Below are positions 1 through 14,011 of a DNA stretch of 64,000 nt, in pieces (positions within the stretch are counted from its first letter, which is position 1; each line of letters opens with the position of its first letter). Both the position numbers and the translations under genes were made by a program. The stretch comes from Lonicera japonica. Lineage: Eukaryota; Streptophyta; Magnoliopsida; Dipsacales; Caprifoliaceae. The DNA is taken from the NCBI GenBank assembly GCA_021464415.1, contig CM038470.1:30747774-30811773 (forward strand). The letters are read 5' to 3'. The notes under the pieces are model-generated. The model saw only the letters and a program-made list of their open reading frames with translations, was not told the DNA's origin and ran no database searches.

Positions 1-709
1 CTGATGGGAGGAACTGCACACTTTTGTGTTCAGAGCATTTTAGGTTCTATCAATTTTAAATCAACTATCTCCTCAACCAATTCGGTTGTGTCAGCCTTAG
101 TACAGCTAGGCAGTTGAATTTTGACCCTACCTAGTTTGCTGTTAGCACTTAGTCAATTTTTCCTTACAATCGTCTCTCTTTATAAACCATATCATACAAA
201 TGTTCTACTATGATGTTGTATGTTTGTGGAATATACCTATTTAATTTTATATTTTAGCAACTAAAATAATAGTTCCTCCATCTTGAATGAAGAGTCTCAC
301 ATTCCCTTTTGGTACGTTTCAAATTAAGAGTTCCTTTTCTAAAAATAGACTATAGAAAACAGTGATGCACTTAGTTAACCTTATATTACAATGCATCGGT
401 CATGGCCATCAACAAATCTAATCTTGAGGCCTTAATAAATGTGGGAAGCTTATGGAAGTCCAAGGAAATTCTTAATATGTTTGACTTTCAAACTAGGGCT
501 CTTAATTTTAAACGGAGGGAGTTAGGAATTTGGTCTGAATTAAATTCCTATTATTTTCTGACCCAACCACCAAAATTTAGGATTCCAAGTCCTTTCCAAA
601 AGCACAAGGCAAATGAATCCTGATACTTGGAGAGTTCACATTTTTTGGTGATATAGAATGATAATTAGTGTACTAATTGGAACTAATCAAATGCTTTCCG
701 TATTTGTAG
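1..709 (+). other. Upstream/5'UTR intron region of the bZIP gene
   Basis: No coding gene is supported here. A splice acceptor (TTTGTAG) ends at 709, and the 31 bases from 710 to the ATG at 741 read as the end of the leader. The 5'UTR of the bZIP gene is therefore probably interrupted by an intron whose donor, first exon and promoter lie to the left, perhaps outside the window. The stretch also holds a degenerate Stowaway-like element (272-521). This is inferred from the acceptor and from leader introns being common in plant GBF-type genes. Confidence 0.45.
272..521. mobile_element. Degenerate Stowaway-like MITE
   Basis: The left end reads GTTCCTCCATCTT and the right end AAACGGAGGGAGT, which are imperfect inverted copies of the CTCCCTCCGT-type Stowaway terminus. 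TA is found at both flanks. The interior phrase CAAATTAAGAGT also occurs in the other Stowaway-like copies in this window. It lies in the probable 5'UTR intron of the bZIP gene. The ends are eroded, so boundaries are approximate. Confidence 0.5.
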
Positions 710-740
710 GATGGTTTTGAGAAGGTGGGCCAGTTGAATC

Positions 741-3700
741 ATGGGAAGTAGTGAGATGGATAAAACCGCAAAGGAGTCAAAAACTCCTACTTCACAGGCA
801 TGTCTATTTGTTTTCAATAATTCTAGAGGGACACAGGATTGTGACTCAAACAGGTGGACTTGGATGATGTGGCACCAGTTCATTGGTCAGAGAGCGGAGC
901 GATAAGATTATACCAACCAATGAACAGCTGCCATCATTTGAATCCCAAAAACCGAGTCACCTACAATTACTCTGAGTTAAATTTCTCTTTGTTTGTGTTT
1001 AGGTGTATGGCGGTATTTCTTATTTGTTTTGTTGCTTTTGGCATTGTTTAGGAACAGACTTCAGCTACAATTACCGGCACTGTTAATCCAGAGTGGTCTG
1101 GTTTTCAGGTTCCGCTTTCAAAAGCCTGCCAATTGGTTTAATCTGGTTCATTGTTAAAATTTATATGTCAATAGTCACCTCTCATGGCTGTCTTTTTACA
1201 GGCATATTCTCCTATGCCTCCACATGGGTTCATGGCCTCAAGTCCTCAAGCTCACCCTTATATGTGGGGAGTTCAGGTGGAGCATTTTTGCATTACTCTT
1301 GTTTTTCTAATAGTCAACGTATTGTCTATACAAAAATTACACATTTACACACATGTATATCCTTCCAAAATTTCATGTAAAAGAAAAACAAATAAAGTTC
1401 AATAACAGATTTTCATATTCTGTGATTTTCCAAATCATGTGAATATTCTGATAAGAACACAACCAAGATGAATGTAGTGCACATGCGACTTGGCCATTTC
1501 CCAACATTAAATTGTTGATTTGGATGTGGAGCAAAATGATAAAGATAGTACTTGTATCTTAAGCTTGGAGGCAAGTGAACGTAGATAAACCCTAACTTGT
1601 TTGGGTGCATCATTCAAAGGGAACTGTTAAGCAACTCGTCTCAGTCATGGAAAGAAAAGATTCTCACTATGATTTTTTTGTTAAATTTGAACCTTAATAG
1701 ATACTGCATCATTGGATGTGGTTTCTCGTTTTCCACACATAAATTGGAGGATGAGTTTTTTCAAATGATGGGCATAATGATAAGGAATATTTTGAAAGAT
1801 TTGATGAAGCAAAATGATGGGCATAAATTGGGTGATATGGAATATTTCAAATGATGGGCATAAATTGAAAGATTAGTTTGGCATCTCGTGTAATTAGACA
1901 TAGGGCTAAACTGGATTTATTTGAAATAAATTAAGATATTGGGGAATTTAAGTGTGTTTTTATTACCGTATGTGACTATGTTCATATATTGAATTTTTTG
2001 TGTATATGGTAAGTATGATGTGTATTTGATGCATGAAAGCTTGAGATAAGTTGTGAATGTGTCTAATTAGTTTTGCGGTTGCTTTTAATTACGAGAGCGT
2101 GTTAGGTTAACTTTTATGAAGATGATGAAACTGGCTATTGAATTGAAGGCTAAAGAACTTGAGAATCAGTTTGGTTTTACTTGCAAAGACTAGGCATAAT
2201 CTCACAACTTAAACACAAAATTGTCATTAATCATGGCTCCTTTGAATAAAATACGTCAGGGCGCTATTCATCGGTTGTTGACTTCTCCCACATCTATAAA
2301 CAATATGCTAATTAGACTAAGGGTGCGTTTGATAAAAAAGTTGGAAGATGTTTGAAAACACTAGCTTTCTATGATAAGTTGAAAAAAAGACGAGTGACTT
2401 GGTGAGATGTTCTCCATCTTTTCCTTATTTTTCGTGGATTTTTTTTTCTTACCCACCTTCCAAAGAATTTTATTCCATGGAAATGTATTATCCTATTAGA
2501 CTAAGAAATAAGAATTAAGACATTTTGATTCTTGACCAGAGAAATATTCTAGAATCTAGACCACTTAGGACTCTATTGAACACCTAAAAAACATTGCTTT
2601 ACCCCACTTAGTAACCATGGGCTATAAGTATTCGCCATAGTAGTAAATGTAGAATCCCAAAAATGATTTTTAAACTGTTAATATAATTGGACATATATAA
2701 AAGATACCGTGTTTAGTAACCTAAAAAAACTTTAAGACAAGTATGACTAAACTAAATGAGAATTGCCTGTAGAAGTTATAAGCTATTTAGCTCATTTGGC
2801 ATTGGATTTTGAAACTACACTCTTAGTAAGGCTGTTTACTAAAAATCTTTTAAGGATTCTTGCACTGTGCTTTATTTCCCTTTTCTTTTTCTGCATCTAT
2901 ATGACTTTTATTGAAGTTATATTTCCGTGGGTTGTATTAGGGGTGAGTTTTTATGACTGTTTTCTTTTTCTAATTTATTACGTCAGATCTCCTGCAGGAA
3001 TGTTACTATTAAGTTTATAAGTTAGACTCTCTAAAAATGTGCAAGAAAAGTGTACACAAGATGAGTTGTCACTTCATGATTGGAGGAAGAGTGTAAATGG
3101 ACCCACTCTTCATCCAATCATGAGATGACACCTCATCTTGTGTGCAACTTTTTGTGCACAATTTTAGTGAGTTCAGCATGTTTTTCTAAGCTTATAATGT
3201 CGCTTTACTACTGCAATGTCAACCTTTGCCTTTTTTACGTGCACTGCTGTAATTTTGCCTGTTAATCTGCAGCATATGATGCCACCCTATGGCACTCCAC
3301 CACACCCATATGTTGCTATGTATCCCCCCGGTGGAATATACGCTCATCCATCTATGCCTCCGGTATCTTCTTTGAGATAATATTTGCAGTTTATCTGCTT
3401 AAAATTTTCATTACATTTTCGTACAGAACTGACATACATGTATTGATCAGGGCTCATATCCCTTTAGTCCCTTTGCAATGCCTTCACCAAATGGTGTTGC
3501 TGAAGCATCTGTGAGTTTCTTGAGCTAATATGATTTTTGGGCTACCGTTGTTATTTTATATCAATAAAAATGTTTGTTTCTGACAAAAAATAAATAAATA
3601 TGATTTTTGGGCTACTGCTACTGAATAATTGGAACAATGACATTTAAGTCTGCTTGTAGGGTAATAATACTCCTGGAAACTTGGAGGCAGATGGTAAGTC

Positions 3701-6700
3701 ACCCGAGGGGAAGGAAAAACTGCCCATAAAAAGATCTAAGGGTAGTTTGGGCAGTTTAAATATGATTACAGGCAAGAACATCGAAGCCGGTAAAACATCA
3801 GGAGCATCTGCTAATGGAGGCTATTCCAAAAGGTACGTTGGACGTGTTTAGTGGATTATTGCAGTAATTGAAAAAAGAAAAAGAAAAGAAGGAAAATGTA
3901 AATGCATGGATGAGTAAAGTTACTCTCTGCCTACTGCCTGCTTTAGGCCACTGGACCATCAGATATGAATTGGGGCCAACATCCCGTTATTGAACTCTTA
4001 TTCTTTATTGGGGTTTCCAGGGATATGACAAAGCATTGGGTGGGTCTTTGGGCTAGTAGAGCTTTTCATTTAGGAAAATAAACAGTTTAGGAAGATCTAA
4101 AAGTTTTGATTCATGTTATTATTTTTTTCACCGGAAACAAGATATATAATCAAAAGATTACATCTACTATTTTTATGTTGATAACCGGCTCATATGTATA
4201 AAACCTAAGTGTGCATTTGGACCATGTAATTGGAGCTGACCTTGATATTAATAAATATAGCATTTAGAAATTGAAAAATTAGGAATTACATGGATTTCTA
4301 AATTTTTTGGTTTGTAAGACCATATAACAACCTGGTGGATTTGGATTTTTGGTGCTGAATTTGCTTGTATTTATCTAAATGGAGACACTTATTTTCGCAG
4401 TTCCTTCTAATTTAGATTTGGAAAAGAAACCCTGCCTGTGAGATTTTGAACTTGAGGATTAATTTTAGGTTTAGATAAAATTATGACTCAGTATTTTTTT
4501 AAAAAAATTACTTGAAATGATTGGGATATGAAGGTCCGAAATCCAAGTCCCATCCTCGAATCCACCCCTAAATCCTTGAATCGAATGACCCCAAGGGAAA
4601 TATTAACTGTATTGACGTTTAGTGCATTATATGGTTTGGTTTGCACTTCTGTATTTTGCATTACAGGTTGCTGAAGTCTAATTAGTGAACTTCTCTTGGC
4701 CTCGAGGCGATGCCTCTGCGTACCCAGCACATGTTGTGGAACTAGTGACTACATACATAGAGTTGGCTATTACTTCATATTAATTGATACTAATGAATTT
4801 TGCCGATATTGAATTTGCAGTGCTGAGAGCGGAAGTGAAGGTTCTAGTGAAGAAGGAAGTGAGGCAGATTCTCAAAATGTAGGTATCATGCAACAATAGC
4901 AGTGTTATCCACCGGAATCATATTTCTTTTTACTGATGACTTTTGTATCCTATCACCATCTTTCTTTAAGGGTGCGCTTGATAAAAAAGTTGGAAAATGA
5001 TTGAAGACTACTAATTTTTATGATAAAGTTAGATTGTGATTTGGTGAAATATTCTACATCTTTTACTTATCTCCCATGGAAAAATATTCTTCGGCGGTGG
5101 GTGAGAAAAAATTTCCATTGAAAATTAGGAAGAAGTGAAGAACTCACCAAATCACTCACACATAAAAATTTGTAATGTTTTCAATTATTTTCCAACTTTT
5201 TATCAAGCACAGCCTAATTTCTGTTTGAACTATTGTTACATGAAAATATCAATAAAGAAGTGTTATAGATGTGTGTGTATCGAGGGAGGGGGTGGTTGAC
5301 AAGAAGTGGGATCCTATGTTATTCGTATTTTACAAATATACGGTTGAAGCATTCTGATTTCAAGGGTAATTTTAGAAAGTGGGACAAGAGAATGTGTAAG
5401 ATAGAATCAAAAGGAACATTAATATACTTTTATGTCCTTTTCACGTTTCTTGGACTCTTGTAGAGTTACTGTTGGATATTGATTTCATCACTCCATTTAT
5501 GAAGTGTTCTTATTATGCAGTTAATTTTTAAGTGGGTGAGAGAGCCCCAATCTCTCCCCATTCTGCTGCCTTGTGGATATTTCTTTGGACCTGTATCATG
5601 TCTTAAATTAGCTGCGCAATAGTTATAGAATTACTATTGGTTTTTTGTAGGGCGAGTCAGCACAAGTGATGCCAACTTATATTTTCTTTTGCTGTTATTT
5701 TGTTCTGATCTTCATTTTATTGATTTCCTACAGGACTCGCAAATGAAGTCAGGAAGTAGGCAAGATTCTCTAGAAGGTTTGGCATTGAGACCTTTCTTTC
5801 CAAATGCTGCTTTATTTAGGGATGGCAATAAGCCGTGTTTGGCAAACCCGAACCGAACCCACTAAAAATTATGACTGACCGAACCCCACTAAAACTTATG
5901 ACCGACCCAACCCAAACCCCAATCAAAATTATGACCAACCCAAACCCAACCTGGGGTGAGTTTATTTTGGAAAACATGAACCTGTTCTGTTTGATATAGG
6001 CATAAGACCGTACCCGCCCACCTTGACCCGCCACCCCCACTCCCCCGTGGTAAGGGTATAGTAATTATGGGAATAATTGTTGGAGACTCAAATGATGTTT
6101 GGGTCAGGTTAAACCATGTAAATTTATGCGAACCCAAACCTGTGGCTTGTTTTTATTTTAAAACCCATAGCCACCTGGGCCACCCCGGTTCAAGAAAAAC
6201 CCGCCCAAACCCTCCACATTAGGGTTGAGTTGGGAAAAGACCCACCGTTAGGCTATTTTGCCATCCCAAAGTCTTTATTGCTCTGGTTGGTTATTGATGA
6301 AACATGATTATAATGTCTTTGTTTACAGCCGATGCATCACAGAACGAGAATGCGGCAAATGGTTCTCAAAATGGAGGACCTAATAATGCCTTGAACCAAA
6401 CGATGACCATTGTGCCAGTGTCTACTACAGCTGGTGGGGTCCCAGGTCCCACTACTAACTTGAATATCGGTATGGACTATTGGGGTGGTGCAACCCCTTC
6501 CCCTATTTCCACTATTCGCGGTAAGTTACCTTCCACTCAAGTTTCAGGAGGAATCGTCAATGCTGGATCTCGGGATGGCATGCAATCACAGCTCTGGCTG
6601 CAGGTTATCCTTCTTTTCTTTTACCCCCGCCCTTCATAACCTATTCGGTCTGTGATTCATAGGTGTTGATAGTATACTTGCTTTAGTACATCATGAAGTT

Positions 6701-9126
6701 CTTAGCTATGAACAAAGATGCAACTTCGACACTTAGGCTATAACTTAGAGCAGTGTGCCTCTTAATCTTTTGTCATCCTGAAGTGATGCGGTTGCTTTTT
6801 CTTATAAAGAGGTATTTGCTTACTGTAAGAGACTGTTTCGCAATTTACCAAATACAAACGATTGAGCCAAACAGCTAGTTAGAGTTAAAATACTTATATT
6901 TTCAGATCTCTTGATGTTTTCTTTTTGTAAGTTCTTGTTTTTTATTGGTTCCTTTGTAGGGTTTTGGGGATTTTGGGTCGTTAGTTGGTGGAATTTTTAG
7001 GGATGATGGGAATTGGCAAATAGTGTTTCAAGGGGTGAAAGTATGAGGTGACTGGTGCATATGAGGGTGCAGCTGCAGGTGCAATGTTTAGGGAAATCTA
7101 AAAAAGTTTGGTACAAGTATCTAATCCACAAAATATCATATGAAACTTAAATCATATTAGTCGTCAATTTTTGTGACCTTGCATTTGTTTTCGTACAGTC
7201 AATGCATTTCAATCCTAAAAACTAAAGAATAAAGCTTCCATCTTTTTGTAATCACATTTCCCATGTTTAACCCAAATAAAAGAGGTGTGAACCTGCAAGA
7301 CCCAATTTCAAATCAACAATACCCCAACTCCGGCAGTAGGAACAGAAGAAATTTGTAATGGTTTAATGTCTTACTCAAACTGAGGGCCATGGTTAATATC
7401 TATATGTAAATTAGGGTTACAATAAGGGAGCAAAAATGAATAAAAGGAACAAAAAGGACATAATATCCTATGTGATGAAGTGCTAATTAAAAAAATTCTA
7501 TAAAAACTTCTTATTTTTTGAAAGTAGAAAAGGTAACTTGCAATACCTAAGGACCTAGTAATAATAATAATAATAAATAAAATATGATTTCAAAAAGGGG
7601 AATGAACCACAACCAACTATAATTTGGACCCAGTTACTGTGCAGAGCACTTCAGTAGAAAGAACACACTTGAAATCATTAGTCAAAAGCTGGTCTCTCTC
7701 TCTCTCTATATGTGTATGTGTCATTGTTATGGTTTTTATTTATCTTTCTGTGATACAGGATGAAAGGGAGCTTAAAAGACAGAGACGAAAGCAATCTAAC
7801 AGGGAATCGGCTCGCAGATCCAGGCTTCGCAAGCAGGTAGCAAAGGCGCTCCTCTACACTTGATTTTGTTGTCATATTGTGCATCATAATGATAATTTTT
7901 GTTCCTGTTAATTAATTGTGCATGGGTGAGTCAGGCAGAATGTGATGAGCTAGCCCAACGTGCCGAAGTATTAAAAGAAGAAAATGCGACTCTGAGAGCG
8001 GAAGTGAGTCGAATCAGGAGCGACTATGAGCAGCTCCTTGCCCAGAATGCTTCCCTTAAGGTATGTAACTCAATACTTTTCGTCCTTCCAATTAACCTGG
8101 TGCTTGGTCCAAATCAAGAGTTGAAAACATGTTTAATAAATATATAAAATATATGTATACACATAATAACTAATTACCCGTGCCTACAACACTTGTGTGT
8201 GTAGTTATGACACTATTTTAAAATGTTGAAAAAACAAAACTACTGTGAATTAATGTTGTCAAATAACATTATTTTTCATAAATTCAAGGAAGCAAAAAAC
8301 CCTTGGGGCATTTTCTTTGATTAGGTTGAAATTAGTGTTTCCTTAAAAAGTATGAAAGTCAAAGTGGGACAATCTTTTTTAGATGGTGGTAGTACTATTA
8401 AAAATGCTAACAAGATCCCATGACTTAAAAGAATACTTTGGTTTAATTAATACTCTCTCCTTCCCAAATTAAGTGTCCAATATTCCTTTTTGGTACTTGC
8501 CAAATTATGAGTTCACTTTCCTTTTGTAAACATAATCAATGTAGCAAATCTCAGATAGTTTACAAGTTTTGTTCCTAACCAGATTATGTTGAAATTGGTG
8601 GATTCTTAAACATTTGCAGAAGTCAAACATGGATTCTTAATTTTGGGACAGAGGGAGTAATTGTTTTGTCGTGGTTCGTATGGATTGGACGGTCTACATG
8701 CACGCTTGGGAATTAGGTAGATGCCCTAGGGTTGAATACTTTATTAAAGAAAATAGAGGAAATAAGTGTGCGTTTGATTGGTCCACGTGAAAAAGAATTA
8801 AATTTCTTGGAGTTGTTTTATGCAGAAATTATTTCCATAGAAAACAGAGGGATGTGGTTTCCCAATTAAATGGAAAGTAAGAGATTTAGGTGAAACCAAG
8901 TTACTAACTATTGATTCTACAGAAATTTATGCTATCAAACAATAATAGAAGATGGAAAACACGAAATTTTGATAATTTTCCATGAGAAATAAGTATTATC
9001 AATGCAGTATAATAAATACATAAAAATAAGTTTTTTTGATTGTTCCAGGAAAGACTAGGTGAAGCTCCCGGGCAAGAAGGCCAGGGCAATGGAACTCAAA
9101 CAGAAGCAGTGCAAAGTGATCAATGA
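741..9126 (+). CDS. bZIP16: Group-G bZIP transcription factor (GBF type, bZIP16/bZIP68-like), 12 coding exons
   Basis: Predicted to bind G-box (ACGTG) DNA as a dimer in the nucleus. Coding exons: 741-797, 1052-1108, 1202-1276, 3273-3362, 3451-3510, 3660-3832, 4821-4878, 5734-5776, 6329-6603, 7759-7836, 7935-8060, 9049-9126; all phases join to give 389 aa. Residues about 25-125 form the Pro-rich MFMR region ([26 protein letters not shown]). The basic region has the N-x7-R signature (N310, R318), followed by a zipper with heptad residues L328, L335, L342, I349, L356 and L363. The length matches bZIP68 of Arabidopsis (about 390 aa); paralogue identity (16 or 68) is not certain. The ATG at 741 follows a leader acceptor at 709 and starts MGSSEMDK. 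Intron 1 appears to use a GC donor. Introns 3, 7, 8 and 11 carry MITEs. Confidence 0.93.
2321..2475 (+). mobile_element. Partial MITE, left half (Harbinger-like family)
   Basis: The start, GGGTGCGTTTGATAAAAAAG, closely matches the left terminus of the complete element at 4970-5214 and is preceded by the same TAA. The matching right terminus is missing, so this is an end-truncated or eroded copy. It lies in intron 3 of the bZIP gene. The right boundary is approximate. Confidence 0.55.
3030..3168. repeat. Near-palindromic foldback element (hairpin) in bZIP intron 3
   Basis: Two arms of roughly 65 bases (left 3030-3098, right 3108-3168) are close reverse complements around a loop of about 10 bases (TAAATGGACC). 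Matching blocks include CATGATTGG with CCAATCATG and GAAGAGTG with CACTCTTC. The form is that of a foldback MITE. If transcribed with the bZIP pre-mRNA, it would fold into a long hairpin. Confidence 0.7.
4970..5214. mobile_element. MITE with 3-bp TAA target duplication (PIF/Harbinger, Tourist-like)
   Basis: The left end GGGTGCGCTTGATAAAAAAG and right end CTTTTTATCAAGCACAGCC are inverted repeats of about 30 bases, and TAA flanks both sides (4967-4969, 5215-5217). A TWA target duplication with G-rich termini is the hallmark of PIF/Harbinger MITEs. The length is 245 bp and it lies in intron 7 of the bZIP gene. Confidence 0.8.
5819..6267. mobile_element. Inverted-repeat element with AACCCRACC-rich interior
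   Basis: The element starts GGGATGGCAATAAGCC and ends GGCTATTTTGCCATCCC, so its termini are inverted repeats of about 15 bases. The interior is dominated by short repeats such as CCGAACCC and AACCCAAACC interleaved with AAAATTATGAC. It occupies much of bZIP intron 8. I could not fix a target duplication, so the superfamily is left open. Confidence 0.6.
8453..8657. mobile_element. Stowaway MITE (Tc1/mariner type)
   Basis: The termini CTCTCTCCTTCCCAAATTAA and CTTAATTTTGGGACAGAGGG are inverted, and the dinucleotide TA flanks both ends (8451-8452, 8658-8659). These are the diagnostic features of Stowaway MITEs. The length is 205 bp and it sits in intron 11 of the bZIP gene. Confidence 0.82.
8767..8945. 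mobile_element. Probable degenerate MITE
   Basis: The left edge GTGTGCGTTTGATTGG and right edge TATGCTATCAAACAATAA are imperfect inverted repeats. The left edge resembles the GGAGCATGTTTGATT terminus of the element at 39120-39382. It lies in bZIP intron 11. Boundaries are approximate. Confidence 0.4.
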
Positions 9127-9500
9127 AGATTTAGTGCCCCCCTTTGTTGCATATTGATTTATGGGGACTCAACCTAACCAAATTTAGTAAACAGCAACTC
9201 CTTAATTAGTATGTAGTTCTAAGTTCGCTAAAACCCGACTTTTATCTAGCCTCGGGATCAGCATGTAATATCACCATTGTTCGTCCGTCCAGTTGTTGTC
9301 AGTTCGGCTGATCTTTTTTTAGTTCTCTGAAGAAATCAGACGGCATGTAGAGTGTGAGGCACCCCCTTTGTTCTGCTACTGAAGTGTATTATTATTCTTC
9401 GTACTGAAAGTTAGTGGTGTTGATGAATATAATGGCTGTGTATGAGAGAGAGTGGCAGTAGAACGGAATGGCCTATCCTCCTTTTTTTTAATGGGGATTA
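9127..9500 (+). other. 3'UTR of the bZIP gene
   Basis: Follows the TGA at 9124-9126 with no further reading frame. T-rich and GT-rich tracts at about 9470-9560 would suit polyadenylation, but the cleavage site cannot be placed from sequence alone. Confidence 0.5.
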
Positions 9501-9910
9501 TTTATACTTCTGACGCTCCATTTTTATGTTTTCCCCATCTCATTTTTTTGGTATATTTTACGCTGTTGTGGATACGTTTGCCCATTTTTTTTGTTTATTT
9601 TTTCAGAGTTGCATCGGTGTAAATCGAACCTCCAACCCTACTCCTCCCGAACCCTATGCCTGCTAGTAATATCATTGTTTTACGAGACTATTGGCTTGTG
9701 TGGGTTGGTTATTGATTTGGGACTAAAACCGTTTTTGTTAACATATTTGGATCAAAATTGAATCAATCGTTTGTTTAATTTTGTTGTTTTTGCCGCGCTG
9801 ATTCAAATGAAGATTGTGGGTGGTGTTGGGTTTGATTTTCGACTTAGCTGTATATATTATGAACAACGTGAAATCTGTTTCTTCCTTTTCTTGTAGTAAT
9901 AATGTTAGTT

Positions 9911-10343
9911 TTGCAAACAATTTTACCACAATAAAAATACAATAAGATTAGAACAAAATTAAGTTGAAATATTGTAGTGTTAGCATGTTTGCTTTATTTT
10001 TCTTGGCAGTTTGTGTCACATTTTAATGAAAAATTGTATTTTTACTTGTATCTAAATAGAATGTGATACTTTGTTAAAGTCGCTTTTGATTTAAAGTTAT
10101 TTTTTTTTTAAATATTAAGGATTGCAATTTTGCGAACAATTTGACTACAACAAACATGAAATGAGAGTAGAACAAAATTAACATGAGACATTGTATTGTG
10201 TCAATATGTTTTCTTTTATGCCGTGACGTGTCCGTGTTAAATTTTTACAAGAAATTGTAACATCTTATTATTTGTATATAAATACGATGTGAAATTTGTT
10301 AAAGTTGCTTTTTATTTAAATATTTTTTGGTTAAGTAAAAAGT
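9911..10343. repeat. Diverged direct tandem duplication, unit about 217 bp
   Basis: 9911-10127 and 10128-10343 are aligned copies. Both contain TTTTGC(A/G)AACAATTT near the start, AGAACAAAATTAA in the middle, and a GTTAAAGTYGCTTTT stretch near the end. No gene is seen between 9500 and 10784. The copies are clearly old, with many substitutions. Confidence 0.6.
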
Positions 10344-10784
10344 TGATTTTGTGTACCATTTTAATTTTGTGTTAAATTGCTCTTATCATGTTGTGTCATG
10401 TAAAAAGCACAATTGAAAATTACAAGTTGCTTTCTAATATATTGTAAACTCTTAAATGTGTCAATAATTGTTTTTGCATTATGCATATAGAGTGCATTTA
10501 AATTACATAAAAAAATTAGAGCATTTTTAAAAAAAGAATAAATAAATTGGGCCTTTAATAAATTATTTTTTTTTAGAAAAATGGGACTAAATGTGGAACT
10601 ACACAGAGTCACATATTTCAAATTTTGGACCCTCAAAATTATCAAAAAAGTAGGGGTCTAAGCTGTTGGCTCGCCGCCTTCCCTATTGCTGGCCTATGCC
10701 TACTTTTACTCTTCAGACAAAAATTTACTTTGATTTTTAAAGAAATTAAATTCATGCTTACTTGTATTATTTTTGTTAATTTTT

Positions 10785-11161
10785 AGGGCTCGTTTATTGT
10801 CTTTCATTGCGAAAATTAAATAAATAATTTACAAAATTTTCATTTATTAGGTTTGGTTGTGTATTAACAATTGTATATATAATTCGTGATAAAAAACTAA
10901 TTATTTTCAAGAAAACTAATGCCTATTTTAGAATTAGATAATTCACAATCATTTTTCGAAAATCTAGTTCTACCCGGATTTGATGCTCTAAATAAAATTT
11001 TAAACAAAAAAACAATTAGAACATGTTTTTATTCAACAATCGGAATTTTTCATTTAAGTTTTCCAAACACTACTTGAATTAGTAATTATTCAATGAGCAA
11101 ATTCACAATTCTTCAATCGAAAATTAACTAATTTTAAATAAATATGCAACCAAATGGCCCT
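10785..11161. mobile_element. TIR element, diverged sister of the element at 11334
   Basis: Starts AGGGCTCGTTTATTG and ends CAACCAAATGGCCCT, an imperfect inverted pair. It shares the internal phrase CACAATTCTTCAATCGAAAA with the element at 11334-11732. The superfamily is unresolved because I see no clear target duplication. Confidence 0.6.
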
Positions 11162-11333
11162 TATATTAAAATTAAATACAACAGGTATTATATATACGTG
11201 ATAAACTAATTATTGATAATGATTTCACAATCAGAAAAAGTTCTGGATTCTACAAAAATTCCAAGGGATGAGTAACAATTTGCTAAAAATAAATAAATAT
11301 ATTTCTGATAAAAAATAATAATTCTTGATTTAA

Positions 11334-11732
11334 AGGGCCCGTTTGTTGTCTTGTAAATTGCGAATTAAATAATTTACAATTAAGTAATTTAAAAATTTTC
11401 TAAAGTGTTTGGTTGTGTAATTAAAAGTAAATATGTAATTCAAGTTGATTCACAAAAACTCAAATTGTCATTTCAAGTAAAACTTGAATCAATTCTAGTT
11501 AAATTTTACAACTTATTTTTTGAGAAGATATAGTTTTTACCCGTGATTGATGACGCAAAATTTTAAATAATATAGAATAATAGAGAACATGTTTTTATTC
11601 TAACAATCGATCTATTTAAGTTTTCCAAACACTACTTGTTAGAATTGAATTATTCTATAACAAATTCACAATTCTTCAATCGAAAATTAACTAATTCTAA
11701 AATTAGGTAATTTACGCAATCAAACGGGCCCT
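11334..11732. mobile_element. TIR element with perfect 12-bp ends
   Basis: The termini AGGGCCCGTTTG and CAAACGGGCCCT are exact reverse complements. The interior is AT-rich with no coding potential, as expected of a non-autonomous DNA transposon. The target duplication is not evident, so I cannot separate hAT-like from other classes. Confidence 0.72.
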
Positions 11733-11791
11733 AAGAAAATAAATTAGTAATTTAACTAAAAATTAAAAGTGTAGCATTTGTGGAATCAGTT

Positions 11792-12090
11792 AGGGCCCGT
11801 TCGGTAACGTTTTCGAAGAATGTTTTCCGAGAATGTTTTCAGAAAATGAAAATGAGAAAATGAATTTTCCGAACGAAAATTGAAAACATTTTCCGAGAAC
11901 GAAAACAGTAAAATGAAGATTACAAGACTGAAAATTGAAAACGTCATTTTGGCGTTTTTGCGTTTTATTTTAAACTTGAATTCGTTTTCCGAAAACTTTT
12001 TCCGTTTTTGTCATTCCCACCGAACGCATTTATCCGTTTTTGAACTCAAAAAACAAAAACGGGTCCTAAAAACGCTACCGAACAGACCCT
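11792..12090. mobile_element. TIR element upstream of polyubiquitin gene A
   Basis: Starts AGGGCCCGTTCGGTAACG and ends CGCTACCGAACAGACCCT, an inverted pair of about 18 bases with a few mismatches. The interior is built of GAAAA/TTTTC-rich blocks. It ends only about 110 bases before the TATA box of polyubiquitin A. Confidence 0.65.
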
Positions 12091-12202
12091 AAATTCAGCC
12101 TAACCCAAAGATCTAGTAGTTTCTAAAGAGAGAGACGCCTATATTGACCCCGAACTTTTTAGTTATTTTTAGATTGACCCCTCCCATTCTTTATTCTCCT
12201 CC

Positions 12203-12210
12203 TATAAATA
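12203..12210 (+). promoter_or_regulatory. TATA box of polyubiquitin gene A
   Basis: TATAAATA in the context CCTATAAATACAGCC, which is conserved in all three polyubiquitin promoters. It lies about 120 bases upstream of the leader-intron donor, at normal spacing for a short transcribed leader. Confidence 0.85.
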
Positions 12211-12331
12211 CAGCCTAACCCTCCCTCTTCTATCTCATCTATTATTCATCTGTTTTAGAAATCTAATTGCCAATTTTCTACTTCCTCGATTCTCGAATCA
12301 AGTTCTATCTGTTTCGTCTCTTGAAAGAAAG

Positions 12332-14011
<1,680 letters not shown>

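Noticed and set aside
854..1051. Open frame in bZIP intron 1
   Set aside because: Lies in an intron between two exons supported by family similarity; no recognisable protein.
11880..12092. 70-residue open frame upstream of polyubiquitin A
   Set aside because: Falls inside a TIR element made of GAAAA/TTTTC repeats.
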